64,000 nucleotides of DNA. Source: Notamacropus eugenii (taxonomy: Eukaryota > Chordata > Mammalia > Diprotodontia > Macropodidae). Position numbers and translations under genes: made by a program. The stretch lies in the NCBI RefSeq assembly GCF_028372415.1, contig NC_092878.1:1556001-1620000 (forward strand), given 5' to 3'. The notes beneath the pieces are model-generated. The model made no database searches. It was not told where the DNA came from and worked only from the letters and a program-made list of their open reading frames with translations. Positions 45,644 to 57,850 of the stretch are shown here, piece by piece; within the stretch, counting starts at the first letter, position 1, and each line of letters opens with the position of its first letter.

Positions 45644-46492
45644 CTAAAACAGAAAAAAAAGTATATTAGAAGGAAAATTGGTGGTAAAAGTAAAATTAAT
45701 ATGAAAAATCAATTAACAGTGGAGTATCTCACTCCTCCCACTTACAACCCCCCCCACCCTATCCCCTTTTAAGATTTATTACTAAATATTTAGCTATCTA
45801 CAATGAACAAATTGAAACCATAGCTTTTGTAAAGAGCTCATTAAATAAATGTGTTAAAAGAACCCTATGAACAATTCAACTATGATCCCCTTGACAATAG
45901 AAATCTGTCTTTGCTCAAGTTTCATCCAACAAAGAATGTTTTCTATTCTATTCTCATGGCTAATTCCATTACACAAGGGTTTATGGACCTAAGTAATCAA
46001 TAATTATTCTGCTTAAATTATTTAGTACCCTATCAGAAGAGCTTTTCTTTACAAAGGTGATCAAGCTAATGGTAGCATAACCCAGTTCTCGAGGGATTCC
46101 ATTTTTAAAAATTCTTTTAAGTTGCATGAGAAAAGTTAGGGTCACTCTCAGATCAAATACCTTCCTTAGTGCATAATTGGCGGGGGATTTCAGGGATTCA
46201 GATGAGTCATTTACAAATATTCCAGCAAACAAATGCTTGCTGTCACAAATAGGTATGCCTCACTTTAAATCATTATTCTTGGGTGTTCAGGCAAGTTAAT
46301 GAGATTGAAACATGAGAAACAGAAATAAATACTCCTGTTTTTTTCAAAGAGTATGTATAATAAAAATAACCCTGAGTGCTGGAAAGTTCTTTCCATAAAT
46401 TTATCCATGTCTGTGTTCACTTATTTTATTCATAAAATGGTCATTTAAGAAACTCCTGTTTCATTCCCCAGCTATGAGAGGGATAAAATAGG

Positions 46493-46640
46493 GCACTTTT
46501 AGATGAGGAAATTCCTTCTCTTAATACAAGGTTGGCACTTTCTCTGCAATTTATAGTCTTAGAGAATTTCCCAGTGCACTGAGAGGTTAAGTAACTTGCC
46601 CAGGGTCATGTCAGATGTCATACTGGGCATTCTAGAGCAA
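46493..46640 (-). repeat. SINE of a second family (antisense)
   Basis: AATTCCTTCTCTTAATACAAGG, GCAATTTATAGTCTTAGAGAA, AAGTAACTTGCCCAGGGTC. Confidence 0.62.
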
Positions 46641-46662
46641 GGCAGCTAGGATAAGATGAGAG

Positions 46663-46664
<2 letters not shown>

Positions 46665-46719
<55 letters not shown>
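46665..46719. repeat. (CA)27 microsatellite
   Basis: An uninterrupted 55-nt CA run. Confidence 0.97.
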
Positions 46720-46721
<2 letters not shown>

Positions 46722-47171
46722 CATTCCCCAAAGCTCCATGCTGAAGAAGTTAATATGCCTGATTTGCCTACTCATAAAAGGATTCATTCAGGGTTCCTCC
46801 CTGCGTTATTACAGCTGGTAAGAGACAGGACAGCAAATGCTCTCTGTGCACTTGCATGGAGTCATCAGCAGCAAAAGGGGAAGCTTCCACTTTCACACAA
46901 GTGTCATATTCACTTCACCACTCACTGTCACAGGCCAACTCAAACCTCACATAGATTCTGAGGTTAAACTTTTCCAATACTAAGAGAAATGGTTAATTCA
47001 GTCATTCCAGGCAAATAGCCAGTGGGGGAGGGGGGACATCCAAGAAATCAGTTGTTTTAATGAATTGGCTGATGGATGCAGTTAAACTGGTCAAGATATT
47101 CTAACCTCATAGACATACATCTCCACCCAGGCATCCCACTCACCCTTCAAGTGCCATGATGTTTGGCACCT

Positions 47172-47410
47172 ACCATTGCATAGTGGCTAGAATACAGATC
47201 TCAGAGTCATGAAGATCTGGGTTCTAATCCTGCCTCCGACATTTTCTTATATGACCTTGGGTAAGTCACTAACCCTTTCTGAGTCTTAGTTTCTTCATCT
47301 GTAAAATGGGGAATATATATACATATACCTGCTTCTTGGGGTTAGTGTGAGGCTCAAATGAGGCGATGTCTATAAAGGGCCTTGAAAACTTTTTTTTAAA
47401 GTGCCAAATA
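47172..47410 (+). repeat. MIR-type SINE (sense)
   Basis: CATTGCATAGTGGCTAGAATAC, GATCTGGGTTCTAATCCTGCC, ACCTTGGGTAAGTCACTAAC and ATCTGTAAAATGGGG. Confidence 0.82.
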
Positions 47411-47504
47411 AAAGTAAATACCACTTATTATCTCTATCATTAAGCTGTTTTTCTTCTCTCTCCCCCCTTTCCCCCACCCCCAATCCCCAGCTAGAAGTCT
47501 GGTA

Positions 47505-47700
47505 TAAACTCTGTGGGGTGGTAGAGTGGAGAGGAAGGCAACCCTCTTTCCAAATTTGGGTCCAAATCCTGCCAATGGCATATACTGGTTGAATGACCTT
47601 GCAAAAGTCACTTAACCTCTAGGCAGTTCTTCAGGCTATTATTTGTAAAGGAGGTATTGCCCAGCATATATTGAGGGAGTTTCCTTATCTAGGAATTTCT
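47505..47700 (+). repeat. CORE-SINE fragment (sense)
   Basis: TTTGGGTCCAAATCCTGCCA, TGACCTTGCAAAAGTCACTTAACC. Confidence 0.65.
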
Positions 47701-48589
47701 TATGCCAGTTAAATCACAGATCTCCTCCCTATTCCTGATGTCCTTATCTCATTTGATTCTTATGGCAGCCCTGTGAATGACAATCCATCTCAAGTCATTT
47801 TATTACATTTCGACTTTCATTTTTTCCTGTTACCAACATATAGATGAGAATTGTACAGAGTGATGGAGGAGAGAAAGGTCTGAGCATACAGGGTCTCTTC
47901 CCTAGCTGAAGCATCTGAAAATTAAGTCCATTTTGTGCCATATCCACATAAAGGTCAGGTGAAACCATGAGCCTGTCTTAACAAGTCCATCCTCTACTAT
48001 GTTCTGAGTCAGCTCATACAATACATTTCTGGAGACCCAGGAAAATCTGCATTAGAGCACTATCAGAAAGGGTCGGGAAAATAAATCTCTGGATATTAGG
48101 TCTTGGGTATGCACAAGATTTTGAAAAGTTCATCCTAGAAACAGACCAAAGAAGAGCTGGTTAGCTGGCTAATAGCTCCAACTGTGAACACAGATAGTTG
48201 TTATAAATTAGAGAATTTATATAGATTTATATCTATAGGATTTATGCCTGTCTATTAATATAGAAATTATGTCTACCAAATTACAGATGAGTTATAGGCC
48301 CTATTGATCCAGGAGGGGGAGCTATAGGGATAATAAGACTCCTCTAGGTCAGTAGGTAAGTCCCAGCACGTTCCCTAAAGCACACAGAGATTGTGACATG
48401 CTGGGTCCCAAACCTAGAGCCTCCAAGCCAGCATCTGAACTTAGGTTTTCTTAATTAGAAAGCTCAGCTCTCTCTCTGCTGTTTCCTCTGCGTCTGTTAA
48501 CTCGAGCTATTTACAGCTCTTCAGAAAAAACACAGAATCTCAAAGTCAAAGGGACCGTCTATGGAATCTCCCATAAAGGGTCATCCCGT

Positions 48590-48757
48590 CCTTACTTAAT
48601 GTGAGCCCCACTATCATGTCATAGCTCTGTGACTTTGGGCCAGTCATTTTACTGCAGTGAGCCTTAGCTTCTTTACAGATAAAACAAGAAAACTGGACTA
48701 GATGACTTCTGAAGCCTTTTCTACCTCTAAATGGATGAAGCTATGATCCTCTCGTCT
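48590..48757 (+). repeat. CORE-SINE (sense)
   Basis: CTGTGACTTTGGGCCAGTCA, TTCTTTACAGATAAAACAAG, GGACTAGATGACTTCTGAAGCC. Confidence 0.72.
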
Positions 48758-48839
48758 ATATGGTACCTCTTTAGGATTTGCTATTCCTGATTCCTGGGAA
48801 GTTTTTGCAAGTTTCTTTCCCCCCAACTTCAACTCTTCC

Positions 48840-49145
48840 CCTTCTGCCCTCTAGCCCTTAGCAGAAGAGCTTAGTTGTCTGCTTGACAGCCTTCCAAAAG
48901 CCAGCTATCCTGAGCCCCCTCTTGTCTTCTCTTTCTTAGGCTGAGTAGTCCCAGTTCTTTCAACTGATCCTTCTACCACATAATTTCAGGTCTCCTCTAG
49001 GTCACCCTCTATCTGGAAGCTCTCCAGTTTGCTGAAGTCCTTACTAAAATGACTCTGAGAACTGAATGGATTAGTCCAGATGTTGTTGGCCCAGGGTAGA
49101 GCACCGCAGCTCTCACTCCTCACATTTCTAGACACTTAATGCATA
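48840..49145 (-). repeat. CR1/L3-like LINE 3' fragment (antisense)
   Basis: CTTAGGCTGAGTAGTCCCAG, TTCTTTCAACTGATCCTTCT, GCTCTCCAGTTTGCTGAAGTCC and GAACTGAATGGATTAGTCCAG follow the antisense CR1/L3 3' consensus as I remember it. Confidence 0.6.
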
Positions 49146-49404
49146 CATGTAACTTGAGCCTGTGCCATAGATAACTAGATGCCACACTGACTTCAGTATC
49201 ATTTCTTATCTCCATAGCAACCACTGACAGAGACCCAAGGGAAGGGAAAGGAGCAGCATCTGAATCACAGCTAATGGGACCCATGTCAAGCCACAAGGAC
49301 CTGCCCTGCTAAAGGGAATTCCTGGTTCAAAGTCTGGATTTATTCCCCCTCCTTAACCTTTGTTCCCAAATTCAGCCATCTCCTTGCTGTCTTCTTTAGC
49401 CTCA

Positions 49405-49605
49405 GCAACCTAATGACTGAGTGTTAGGTTTGGGTTCAGAGAATCTGAGTTCAAATCTCTGCTCTGCTACTGATTCCCAATGTGACCTTAGGCAAATCCT
49501 TAACCTCTCTGGGCAAGACTTACCTTATCTAGTCCTCAGTTTCTTAGTCTATAAAATGAGGAGGTTGGGCTCAGTCTAGCTCTAATAATAAACCTTCTTA
49601 GAGAA
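49405..49605 (+). repeat. CORE-SINE (sense)
   Basis: TCTGAGTTCAAATCTCTGCTC, AATGTGACCTTAGGCAAATCC, CCTCAGTTTCTTAGTCTATA. Confidence 0.78.
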
Positions 49606-50261
49606 GTGGGTCCTTCCCCGTCCCGCCACATTTATGGTTTCCATGTGCTCATGTGCCACAGCTGGAGCTGCTCAGGGCCATAACCCACAACTACTATGAG
49701 TCCACTCCATGTCCACAACATGCCAAGCTGTCAAAGACTCCCATCCTGAAATCCTAGAGCCCGGGTCAGTTCTGAGACATCTGGCACCCACTCACCTTTC
49801 AGATTTGTACTTCATTACAAGTAAAATCAATCAGGCCTATTTTCAAGTCAGAGGGGAAGGTAGAAAGAGCTGGCTTTTTGCACAGCATTTTGAGGTGCCA
49901 AGTATTAACAATCTCAACCAATTTCCAGCAAAGATATGATTCCTCTTCCCCACCCCCTTGCACAATCACAATTCAGCTCTAAGTGTTCTCAATAGCCTCA
50001 TCACACGGCATTCACTGCTTAGCTCAGAAGCCATTTTATCATCATAAAATAAATTGGGAAAAGGGCGAAAGAATTGGCTTTCCTTTCAGCAGCGATTTTC
50101 TGCTTGTAATTTCACTTATCCACTCATTTCTTTAGTACCCATCATGGTCACATGCCAAGGCAGAGATGGAAGATATTCAAGTCACAGAATCTTAGGGTAA
50201 AAAAATAAAAAAGATATTTTTCCCCCAAAGCTCTTTATTGTGCTGCTTGAAATTTCATCCA

Positions 50262-50372
50262 TTTAGATCAATTAATATTTATCGAACAGCCTCCAAGATC
50301 AATCAATCAATACTCAATAGCCATTTATTAAATGCCTACTATGTGCCAACAATGAGTTGGACAGAATAAAAT
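50262..50372 (-). repeat. LINE L2 3' end (antisense)
   Basis: GATCAATCAATCAATACTCAATAGCC, TATTAAATGCCTACTATGTGCC. Confidence 0.75.
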
Positions 50373-50484
50373 GAATGGGAAACACATTCGCTTCTGAGCC
50401 TGCTCAGTGAACCAACTACCTTGCCAAAGTAGAATGCAAACTTCCTGAACTCTAGGGCTGTCTGTTATGTATTCTTAAAGCCAA

Positions 50485-50685
50485 TTATATCCCTTGATAA
50501 GCGTTGGATTGGAAGACAGAGGAACTGGGTAAAAGTTCTGGTTCTACTGCTTCTAGCTGTGTGATATGGTTAAATCAAGTCAACTCTCTGAACCTCACTT
50601 CTCTCAACTATAAAAAGAGAAGGTTAGCCTGGTTGACTTTTAAGGCCAATCTTTTAAAACTCTAAATGTATGATTCTAGGCCCTT
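50485..50685 (+). repeat. CORE-SINE (sense)
   Basis: AAGCGTTGGATTGGAAGACAG, TAGCTGTGTGATATGG, ATAAAAAGAGAAGGTTAGCC. Confidence 0.65.
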
Positions 50686-50699
50686 AAGAAGGGCTTGTT

Positions 50700-50853
50700 G
50701 GGGCAGCTAGGTGGTGCAGTGGGTAGAGCACTGGCCTTGGAGTCAGAAGACCTGAGTTTGAATGTGACCTCAGACACTACTTAGCAGTGTGACCCTGGGC
50801 AAATCCCACACAAGTTAACTCTGATTGCCTCAAAAGATAAAAAAGTAAAAACT
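50700..50853 (+). mobile_element. tRNA-headed marsupial SINE, young-looking copy
   Basis: A nearly intact head GGGGCAGCTAGGTGGTGCAGTGGGTAGAGCA, TTGGAGTCAGAAGACCTGAG, TGTGACCCTGGGCAAATCCC and an A-rich tail. Flanked by CTTGTTG at 50693-50699 and again just after the tail. Confidence 0.85.
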
Positions 50854-51139
50854 TGTTGATGAATGGAATGACTTTTTACCCATTAACCAGCCTGCCAAAC
50901 CCTGAATATTTTTAGGATAATGCAGATTTATCATGTAAGCAATACAGAAGTTACACTTAAGCCCACCAAGTGGTATTGCTGCCATGATGAATACATAAGG
51001 ATGATCTCAACTCCAGTGTAAACACAAGGATGGTATCTTCTCCTTGTTTTGTACCCCTGAGGTACAGTCAGTTCAAGGCTTTGATCTTCCAATCCTTATT
51101 TCCCTATCCATCCCCAATTTATAGGACTATAGGATAACA

Positions 51140-51312
51140 GATAATACAACTGGAAACAACCTCAGAAGTCATCAGAGTCCAGTCTCTTAATTTTACAGAT
51201 GAGGAAATTCAGGGCCCGGTCACACAACCACTAAGTATCTCAGACAGAATTTCAGCTTGGGTTGTCCTGATTCGGGGTTCAGGGATCTATCTGGTGCACC
51301 ACTCTAGCTACA
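51140..51312 (-). repeat. CORE-SINE (antisense)
   Basis: ACAACTGGAAACAACCTCAGAAG, TTTTACAGATGAGGAAATTC and ATCTATCTGGTGCACCACTC. Confidence 0.7.
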
Positions 51313-52074
51313 TTGGGTCAAGGTGGCAGCCTGGTGGGCAGAGAAAGGGGTAGCTATCACCTGCTGGTGAAAAATTCCGCCCCCCCAAAAAACCCCTAAG
51401 GCACACAAATATACACACATTACTTCAGTCACTAACCATAACATCTTTATAGTATTCTAGGTATTCATAACATTTGCGTGTGGTGAGCTCCTGCAGGAGT
51501 CTGATAAAGTCCACAGACCCCTTTTTGGAACAGCATATTTTTAAAAATTTGTAATTTTTAAAAAATTGTACAAGATTAGTGAAAATAAAGATGTATTTTT
51601 TCCTATTCAAGTTCTCAGACCCCCTAAAATTTATCCAAGGACTCCTGGGGGGAGTGGAGTTGGTTCATGGATGTGAGGTTAAGAACTCCTGTTCTAGACT
51701 CCAGAAGGGGATAAAAATACTAACACAGAGTCCCTGTCGTTAGGAAACTTACAGTCCAGTTGGGGGTTTGGGGAGGAGGAGGAAGAGGAAAAATAGGCTC
51801 ACGTACAGAGTAACTATGGTACAAAATAGAACGTGACTAATGCTCTGTGAGAAGCAAAAGGTGTCTTGGGAGTTCAGAGAAAGGGTTACCTCTGCCTGGA
51901 GAGATCCACACAGACAAGAAGGGAGCATGTCAGGTAGGATCTGACTCATTTGGGAGGGGGCGGGGAGAGGTGAGAAGAGGGGGAGGGGAAGGGGCAGTCA
52001 TCCCATCTAGTGGGAGCTGACTTAGCAAAGGCCCTAGAAGCAGAAAAGCAACAGTTTGAGTTTAGATGGAGTAT

Positions 52075-52285
52075 TTGTGGTTGTTTAACCTTTTTTCAAT
52101 CATGTCTGACTCTTGACGACCCTTTTTTGGGGGGGTTTCTTGGCAGAGATACTGGAGTAGTTTGTCATGTTTTCTGAATCCTGAAAAGGCTAAGGGACTT
52201 GCCCAGGGTCCACAGGTAGTCAAAATCCAAAGCAGGATTCAAACCCAGGTCTCCCGGATGCCAATTTCAGCACTCTCTTGACTAT
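52075..52285 (-). repeat. tRNA-headed SINE with internal deletion (antisense)
   Basis: TTTCAATCATGTCTGACTC, TTGGCAGAGATACTGGAGTAG, GACTTGCCCAGGGTCCACAG, ACCCAGGTCTCCCGGATG. The fragment carrying the GATGAGGAAACTGAGG core is missing. Confidence 0.75.
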
Positions 52286-53167
52286 TGGCATTCATCTTTA
52301 TAGAAGTAATACTGAAGCTATGGGAGTGGGATGAAGTCAAAAAGGAAGCATCCTATATGGAAAGAGCAGAGAGATCAGGGAAAGGAACAGAGAAGAGGTC
52401 CAAGGGATAGAAGAATGTGATGTCATCAACAATAACTCCCATGGCTATTAAATCCCCTTCCAATCTCCCTTCTCCTAAGGTTGTGCTGCCCCTTTGTGAC
52501 CCCTTTTCCTATTCAGCACTTTTCTTCATGTTCATTTGAACCTGATTAGTGCACAAATGATGGGGAACTAGGCTGGAATTTGACTTGTTCCACTTATCTT
52601 AGGGGACACCTTGGTCCTAGTATAGACCTGGCCACACAGCAGGTTTTTGGGTTTTTTTTCTCGTTGACTTCTTGGTTAGATCCAACCTAAGTAGTGTTAA
52701 CCTTGATTGCTTTGTACATTGTGCATACAGAAATGATGTTCACATTAATAAGCTTGAAAGGCATTCTTCCTTCTGAGTTGGTTACCCTTGCTTTTGACAG
52801 CTCATTTATGCTATCCGGTTGTTAGTAAGGTTATTTTGCTTTGCACCAAGACAAAATCCATGGCTCTGTTCAAATTACTGCAAGTTTCTAAATTATTGCC
52901 AGAATTAATGATCTTTTACTGTAAGTAACTAAATCTCCTTGAAGTATGCATCTTGGTATCAATACTGAACATACTGTGACATGTTATAGTGACTACCCAT
53001 ATTAGGATTCCCCCCCCCCCCAATTACATAATATCTCTGAAAGTAAACCAAAATGTCATTTTCAGAATGATTCTTCTTTTTCCCAGTAATAATTCTGCGG
53101 CTGGGAATTCTCCTAGTATGCATTTTCGACGTATAAGACAGAACAGTTACTAAATCTGCGAGCATAC

Positions 53168-53219
53168 CTGTTAAGCAGATTCCTTTGGTGCTGTTACATA
53201 AATCGAGCATCACCCGAAC
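53168..53219 (-). CDS. GLDN: GLDN juncture exon before the collagen region (probable exon 2)
   Basis: This 52-nt exon encodes VRVMLDLCNSTKGICLTG, with the last Gly split by the next intron. The acceptor is a TACTTTTAG tract ending at 53220 and the donor is GTATGCT starting at 53167. It starts in phase 0 and ends in phase 1. The stretch holds two cysteines and an N-glycosylation sequon (NST), and it immediately precedes the first Gly-X-Y triplet. Human gliomedin, from memory, has nearly the same segment (IRVMVDLCNSTKGICLTG). The cysteines probably form or support interchain links at the start of the collagen trimer; that role is inferred. The preceding exon should end in phase 0 after a Met-Val-Pro-like sequence, and I could not find one between 53300 and 64000. 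Confidence 0.93.
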
Positions 53220-53539
53220 CTAAAAGTATAACAAGAGTGAAATTAACCACAAAATACAAAATAGTGAGCTCTGGACTGGAAAAAAAAAGAAAGATTACTG
53301 GTTCTCTAAAGTCACTAATAAGCAGAAAGATTTTAGAGAATATATTCAGCAATATCAGTGGAATTTGCAAAGCTCAACAATGAGCAAAATGTGTGAACTT
53401 TTGAAAATCCTTAAAATAGCAGGCAGGAAGGGTTTGTTATGGAACCGAAGAAGCAATCAGCTTTAGTTTTTAAATTTCTTTTCTGCTTTCTTGGAATAAA
53501 GAAAGTTGTCTGAGATTTTATTAAATCTGCACTTATCAC

Positions 53540-53660
53540 TCACAAAGAAATATGGAGTTTTATAGTTAGAAAGGACCTTAGTGGTTATGAGGTTCAGCCC
53601 CTCTGCTTTACAAATGTGGAAACTGACTCTAGAGATGGCAAATGACTTAGTGCACATAAC
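53540..53660 (-). repeat. CORE-SINE fragment (antisense)
   Basis: TAGTTAGAAAGGACCTTAGTGG, AATGTGGAAACTGACTCTAGAG. Confidence 0.6.
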
Positions 53661-54041
53661 ATAATAACCTGGTGCTTGAATTATTCATTCCATGGTCATA
53701 AAGTCCAGTGACAGTATCCAGATACCATGCTTCTATTAACAGAGTGGTTTGTAAGAGCTAAGCCAACTTTCAGTGGTGCATATTGGATTAGCAAGGGTTA
53801 ACACTTAAGTTGATACTAGTTACTCGGTGTAACTAGAGGTGAAGGATTATATTGGCCCAAGAAAGGATAGGATTTTTATACCTGTGGGGTTCATCAACAG
53901 TCTTGCGTGTTCATATACATGAAGAACTGGTTTCTATTTGTGATATGTCTAGACAAGGACTGTGCATAATTTAGTCCAGTTCAATTGAATCTAATAAGCA
54001 GAAGGAAGAATATTATTCTATCCCCAATTCTGAGACTCATA

Positions 54042-54215
54042 GCCTGATAGTACAGAGGTAAAAGCAATGAGATTGGAGTCAGAGAACCTGGGTTCAAAAA
54101 CTGGATTTGCCAGCTGTATGACCTTGGACAGATTACTTAAACTTCATGGGGTTCAGTTTTCTTATCTGTAGAATGAGATGATGCCTAAGGTCCTTCCTAG
54201 CTCTAAATCCATAAG
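54042..54215 (+). repeat. CORE-SINE (sense)
   Basis: GAGAACCTGGGTTCAAAAACTGG, TGTATGACCTTGGACAGATTAC, GAGATGATGCCTAAGGTCC. Confidence 0.75.
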
Positions 54216-54374
54216 CCTGTGTATATTGGCTCATGGTATTCAAACCACTTGAGGTGAACTCCCTTCCTTTCTGTTAATCCCATGGCTATTGTGTCTTTTG
54301 TGTAGGATCAGAATTTACCTATACCAAGAAACCTTTACTGATTAATCCAATTTCACCTTTTTTAAGATCATTTC

Positions 54375-54470
54375 TCTCCTTCCTTCCTTCCCTCCCTCCC
54401 TCCCTTCTTCCTCTCTCTCTGTCTCCATCTCTGGCTCTTTTCCATCTCACTGTCTCTCTCCCTCCTGAAT
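54375..54470. repeat. CT-rich simple repeat
   Basis: CCTTCCTTCC, CCCTCCCTCC and TCTCTCTCTG units. Confidence 0.85.
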
Positions 54471-54621
54471 TCTCTTGATTACTTGTGTGATCCAGAATCT
54501 TCAAGATGGCAGGACAAATGAACACACAAATGAAAGGGAAAAGCTAAAAAGACACTAAACCCAGCTAGCTGTAGCTTAGATTTAAACTCCTCTAAAATGC
54601 ATGGGCATTTTATGGCTATGG

Positions 54622-54868
54622 GCAGCTAGGTGGTGAAATGAATACAGTGCCAGGCTTGGAGTCAGGAGGAGCTGAGCTCAAACCCAGCCTCAGGCACTGT
54701 GATCCTGGGCAAGTCACTTAATCCAGTGTGCCTCACTTTTTCATTTATAAAATGAGTAGAGAAGGAAATGGCAAATCATACTAGGATCTCTGCCAAGAAA
54801 ACCCTAAATGGGGTCATGGAGAGTTGGACACAACTGAAATGCCTCAAAAACAACAATAAATGCTACCT
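54622..54868 (+). mobile_element. tRNA-headed marsupial SINE, full length (sense)
   Basis: GGGCAGCTAGGTGGTGAAATG head through CCTAAATGGGGTCATGGAGAG, GGACACAACTGAAATG and CAAAAACAACAATAAATG at the 3' end. The best full-length sense copy in the window. Confidence 0.9.
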
Positions 54869-54869
54869 G

Positions 54870-55785
54870 CCTGAACCCTCAGAGAAAAGTCAAAAATGTT
54901 TCAGATGTCTCTTTAAAACATTCTTCATGTATTAATTATAGTTATTGAGGATAATAAGATGGGGAAATGGAATCTACCTACTGACTAGTCCCAGGATAAA
55001 ACCAGTCAAAGGTATTATAGCAGGATGGGAATGAATGATAAATACAATTTAGGCTACCCAATTTTTGTGTAGAATCAGAATTCATCTTTGCCCAGAAACT
55101 TTTGTTCATTAACCTAATTCTATTTTCATTAAAATTCTCTCTGTTTTCCCCCTCAATTCTCCCACTTACTTATGTAACCCAGAATCCCCAAGGAAGTCAG
55201 ACATGATGATTTATTAATGCAGGACTTGCTAATAAAGTGAATTATCTAATTTGTTTAACTCATGACTTATTTCAAAAGAACTTCAGAAATGTTTAACATC
55301 TCTGCTTTCAACTTCTAGAAACTGCAGTTTTGATTTCGGGGAGAACAAAACTGTGTCTTTGAACTAGGGTTCAAATGGTAGCTAAGAAATCCAGAGAAAT
55401 TCAGATCTGCATTTTTTTAAGAGCAGGTGTGTATGAAGCTCCTTATAACTTCTATCAGCACAATTGTTTTTGAGAAGTACTCCCTAATGATAGCCAGCAT
55501 TGACTAAAACAATGTAATTTCTATTTCTACTCAGACTTCAATTAGGAAAGATGAACTAATTATTTCTCATGGATTTCAGAAGCATTGTGTTTTCTCTCTG
55601 AGTGAAGTTTAGCAGAAAGGTTTAACTTTTCACTTCCACTTAAAATCCTCAGGGATCATTTCCTAGCTTTAATTTCACCTCTTTCAAACTAAGTTTTCAT
55701 GGCTTCCATAATCTGGTTACTAAATAGAATATTCATGGTTGGTAAAGTGCTGAATTTTGTTTGTTTTTACATGCTTTTCATTTCC
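54870..55785. other. Intronic stretch, nothing recognised
   Basis: No exon, RNA gene or clear repeat. Confidence 0.4.
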
Positions 55786-55789
55786 AGAT

Positions 55790-56400
55790 ACATTCCACCA
55801 GCTCCTTCCCCCTCAGAAAACTGTCCTCACAAAGAAGGAAGGAAGGATAGTTCAGCAAACTAGTCAACACGTCAGCAGAGTCTTATATTATATACTATAA
55901 TTTTTACGTGTTGTCTTCTTCCTCTGCAAAGGAGGAAAGTGCATTCTCACATTTCTACTTAGAATTTCACAATATTCAATTTTGACAGTTTGTGGATGTA
56001 TTTTCCCCCTGTTTTGTTACCATAGTCCTTGTTTCTGTTATTTTCCTAGTTCTGCTTGCTTTGCAACTGTTCATTTAAGTCTTCTGTGCTTCCCTGTGCT
56101 CACTATGTCTTACAGGACAGTAATATTCCATTACGTTTAGGTATCATTATCTGTTTAGCCATTTTCCAACCAATTTTGTTTTTAGTTTTTCTATTAAAAA
56201 GTGCACTGCTATAAAGATCTTGGGGCATATGAGGCATTCTTTTTCATCACTGATCTCTTTGAAGTAGAAATCTACCAGGGGGATCTCTAAGTTAAAAGGA
56301 AAGACTATTTTATTCAGTTTCTTAGCCTAATTCCAAGTTACCTTGTAGTCTGATTAAACCAATTCACAGCTCCAACAATATCATATTCATATGCTTTTTA
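55790..56400 (-). repeat. Old LINE L1 fragment (antisense)
   Basis: TAATATTCCATTACGTTTAGG, AGTGCACTGCTATAAAGATC and CAATTCACAGCTCCAACAATATCA follow the antisense L1 ORF2 3' pattern also seen at 61330-62450. Confidence 0.6.
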
Positions 56401-56455
56401 AAGTGATTTAAACATACGAAAGACCCCAACAAGCTCAAGGGATCAGTCTATTATG

Positions 56456-56640
56456 GAGTGCCAGGAGTGTGGCCTTCTAGGTCTTTGGGTGCAGCCTTTT
56501 GACTGAGTTCAAGTTTTGCAGAACAAACCCTTTTATTAAGGGAATTCTTTTCTGTGAAGTTTGGATTCAGTCAAAGGGCTACACTTGAAGACCTAGAGGG
56601 CCACATGTGACCTTCAGGCCCCCGGCTCCCCACCCCTAGG
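56456..56640. mobile_element. Foldback (hairpin) hAT-like MITE
   Basis: Two inverted arms of about 66-73 nt meet near 56540: arm one (56466-56538) reads GTGGCCTTCTAGGTCTTTGG then AGTTTTGCAGAACAAACCC; arm two (56541-56606) is its imperfect reverse complement, ending ACCTAGAGGGCCACATGTG. The high-coordinate end CCCCACCCCTAGG resembles a hAT terminus. Confidence 0.7.
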
Positions 56641-56959
56641 TAGGCACTAAAATTCCTACAGTTCTCTGCACTTTCAGAAGGATGGATGAGAATATGGAAG
56701 TCATTGTCCAAAGGCAATTTTTATTCACCATCCGTTAAATAGGCATTTCAGGTAAACTAAACATTCCATTCCCTGGCCATGTAAAATGAACAATGAAAAC
56801 GGTCTATTTCGAAAACATTTGCTTTCAAGCTAATGAAGACAGAAGATTATGTTTCTCCCATTCTCTCGGACTGGTGCAAACATTTGGTTAGGGTCCACTA
56901 ATTTTACGCCAGCGTACTGTACTGATACCATGGCAGCCTACTGCTAGCAAGGCACTCAG

Positions 56960-57182
56960 AAAAGCAATTAGGTGGGACAGTAGATGAATTGCTGGATTTA
57001 GAATCAGGAAGACTTCAGTTCAAATTCTACTTATGTGACCTGGGCAAGTCACCTAACTTTCAGCCTCAGTTTCCTAACCTACAAAATGGGAATGTCAACC
57101 AGCACCTCCCTTCCAGGGTTGTTGTGAGGATCCAATGAGATGATATACTTGAAGTAGTATACAAATGTTACCTATTGTTATT
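56960..57182 (+). repeat. MIR-type SINE (sense)
   Basis: GGTGGGACAGTAGATGAATTG head, GTTCAAATTCTACTTATGTGACC, TTCCAGGGTTGTTGTGAGG. Confidence 0.8.
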
Positions 57183-57350
57183 TGGGAGATTTGTGTTCAA
57201 ATTCTAGACCTGCTATTGACTACCTATATATGACTATGGGGTAGGCCAAATTAATGCCTCTGGGCCTCAATTTCCCCATCAGCAAAATGAAAATACTGAG
57301 TTAGATCATTTTTAAGGTCCCTTCTTACTCCAAATGGTATAAAATCCTAT
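57183..57350 (+). repeat. CORE-SINE fragment (sense)
   Basis: TTGTGTTCAAATTCTAGACC, GCCTCAATTTCCCCATCAGC, TAGATCATTTTTAAGGTCCC. Confidence 0.65.
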
Positions 57351-57576
57351 GTCACTGTAACAATGACCACTTCTCTCCTTTCACAAAAATCTGCAAGGTA
57401 AACAATTTAAGCGTTATTAGCCCCCTTTGCAGATGAGAAAATTGAGTTGTTTAGTCACAGCAAACTCTGGAGACAAGATTCAAACTCAGGTCTTCTGACA
57501 TAAAGTCCAATGATTTTTTTCCCACTATATTCTGCTACTTCCTCTGCTGTAGGTGGTTGTAGAATCATAGATATTG

Positions 57577-57850
57577 TGTTTGTTCTTCGTTGCCGAAGAA
57601 GACCACGCCATCAGAGAAATGATGACATGACTTGCACTTGACTTTGTTTTGAGTGAGGGAGGGCTGTGCAGGTCACCGGCCTCACTTCTCCTCCAGAGCC
57701 ACCTGGATCCAGTGACCAGATATTCATCAGGATGACTGGAGATGACCCAGGATGCACTGGGAGACCTTGGCCCCTTTAGGCCAAGGTGTTTGCAGGCACT
57801 CACTTAGGGTGAGGCAACACCCATTCATTGAATAGGACTGTTTAAGAAGT
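57577..57850 (+). repeat. Unnamed interspersed repeat, family A (best copy)
   Basis: TGTTCTTCGTTGCCGAAGAAG, TTGACTTTGTTTTGAGTGAGG, CTCCTCCAGAGCCACCTGGATC, GATGACCCAGGATGCACTGG and ACCCATTCATTGAATA. Four more diverged copies occur in this window. Confidence 0.72.

Noticed and set aside
54622-54700. A functional tRNA gene from the GGGCAGCTAGGTGG head
   Set aside because: It is the tRNA-derived 5' head of a dispersed SINE, repeated many times in the window, and the cloverleaf is not intact.
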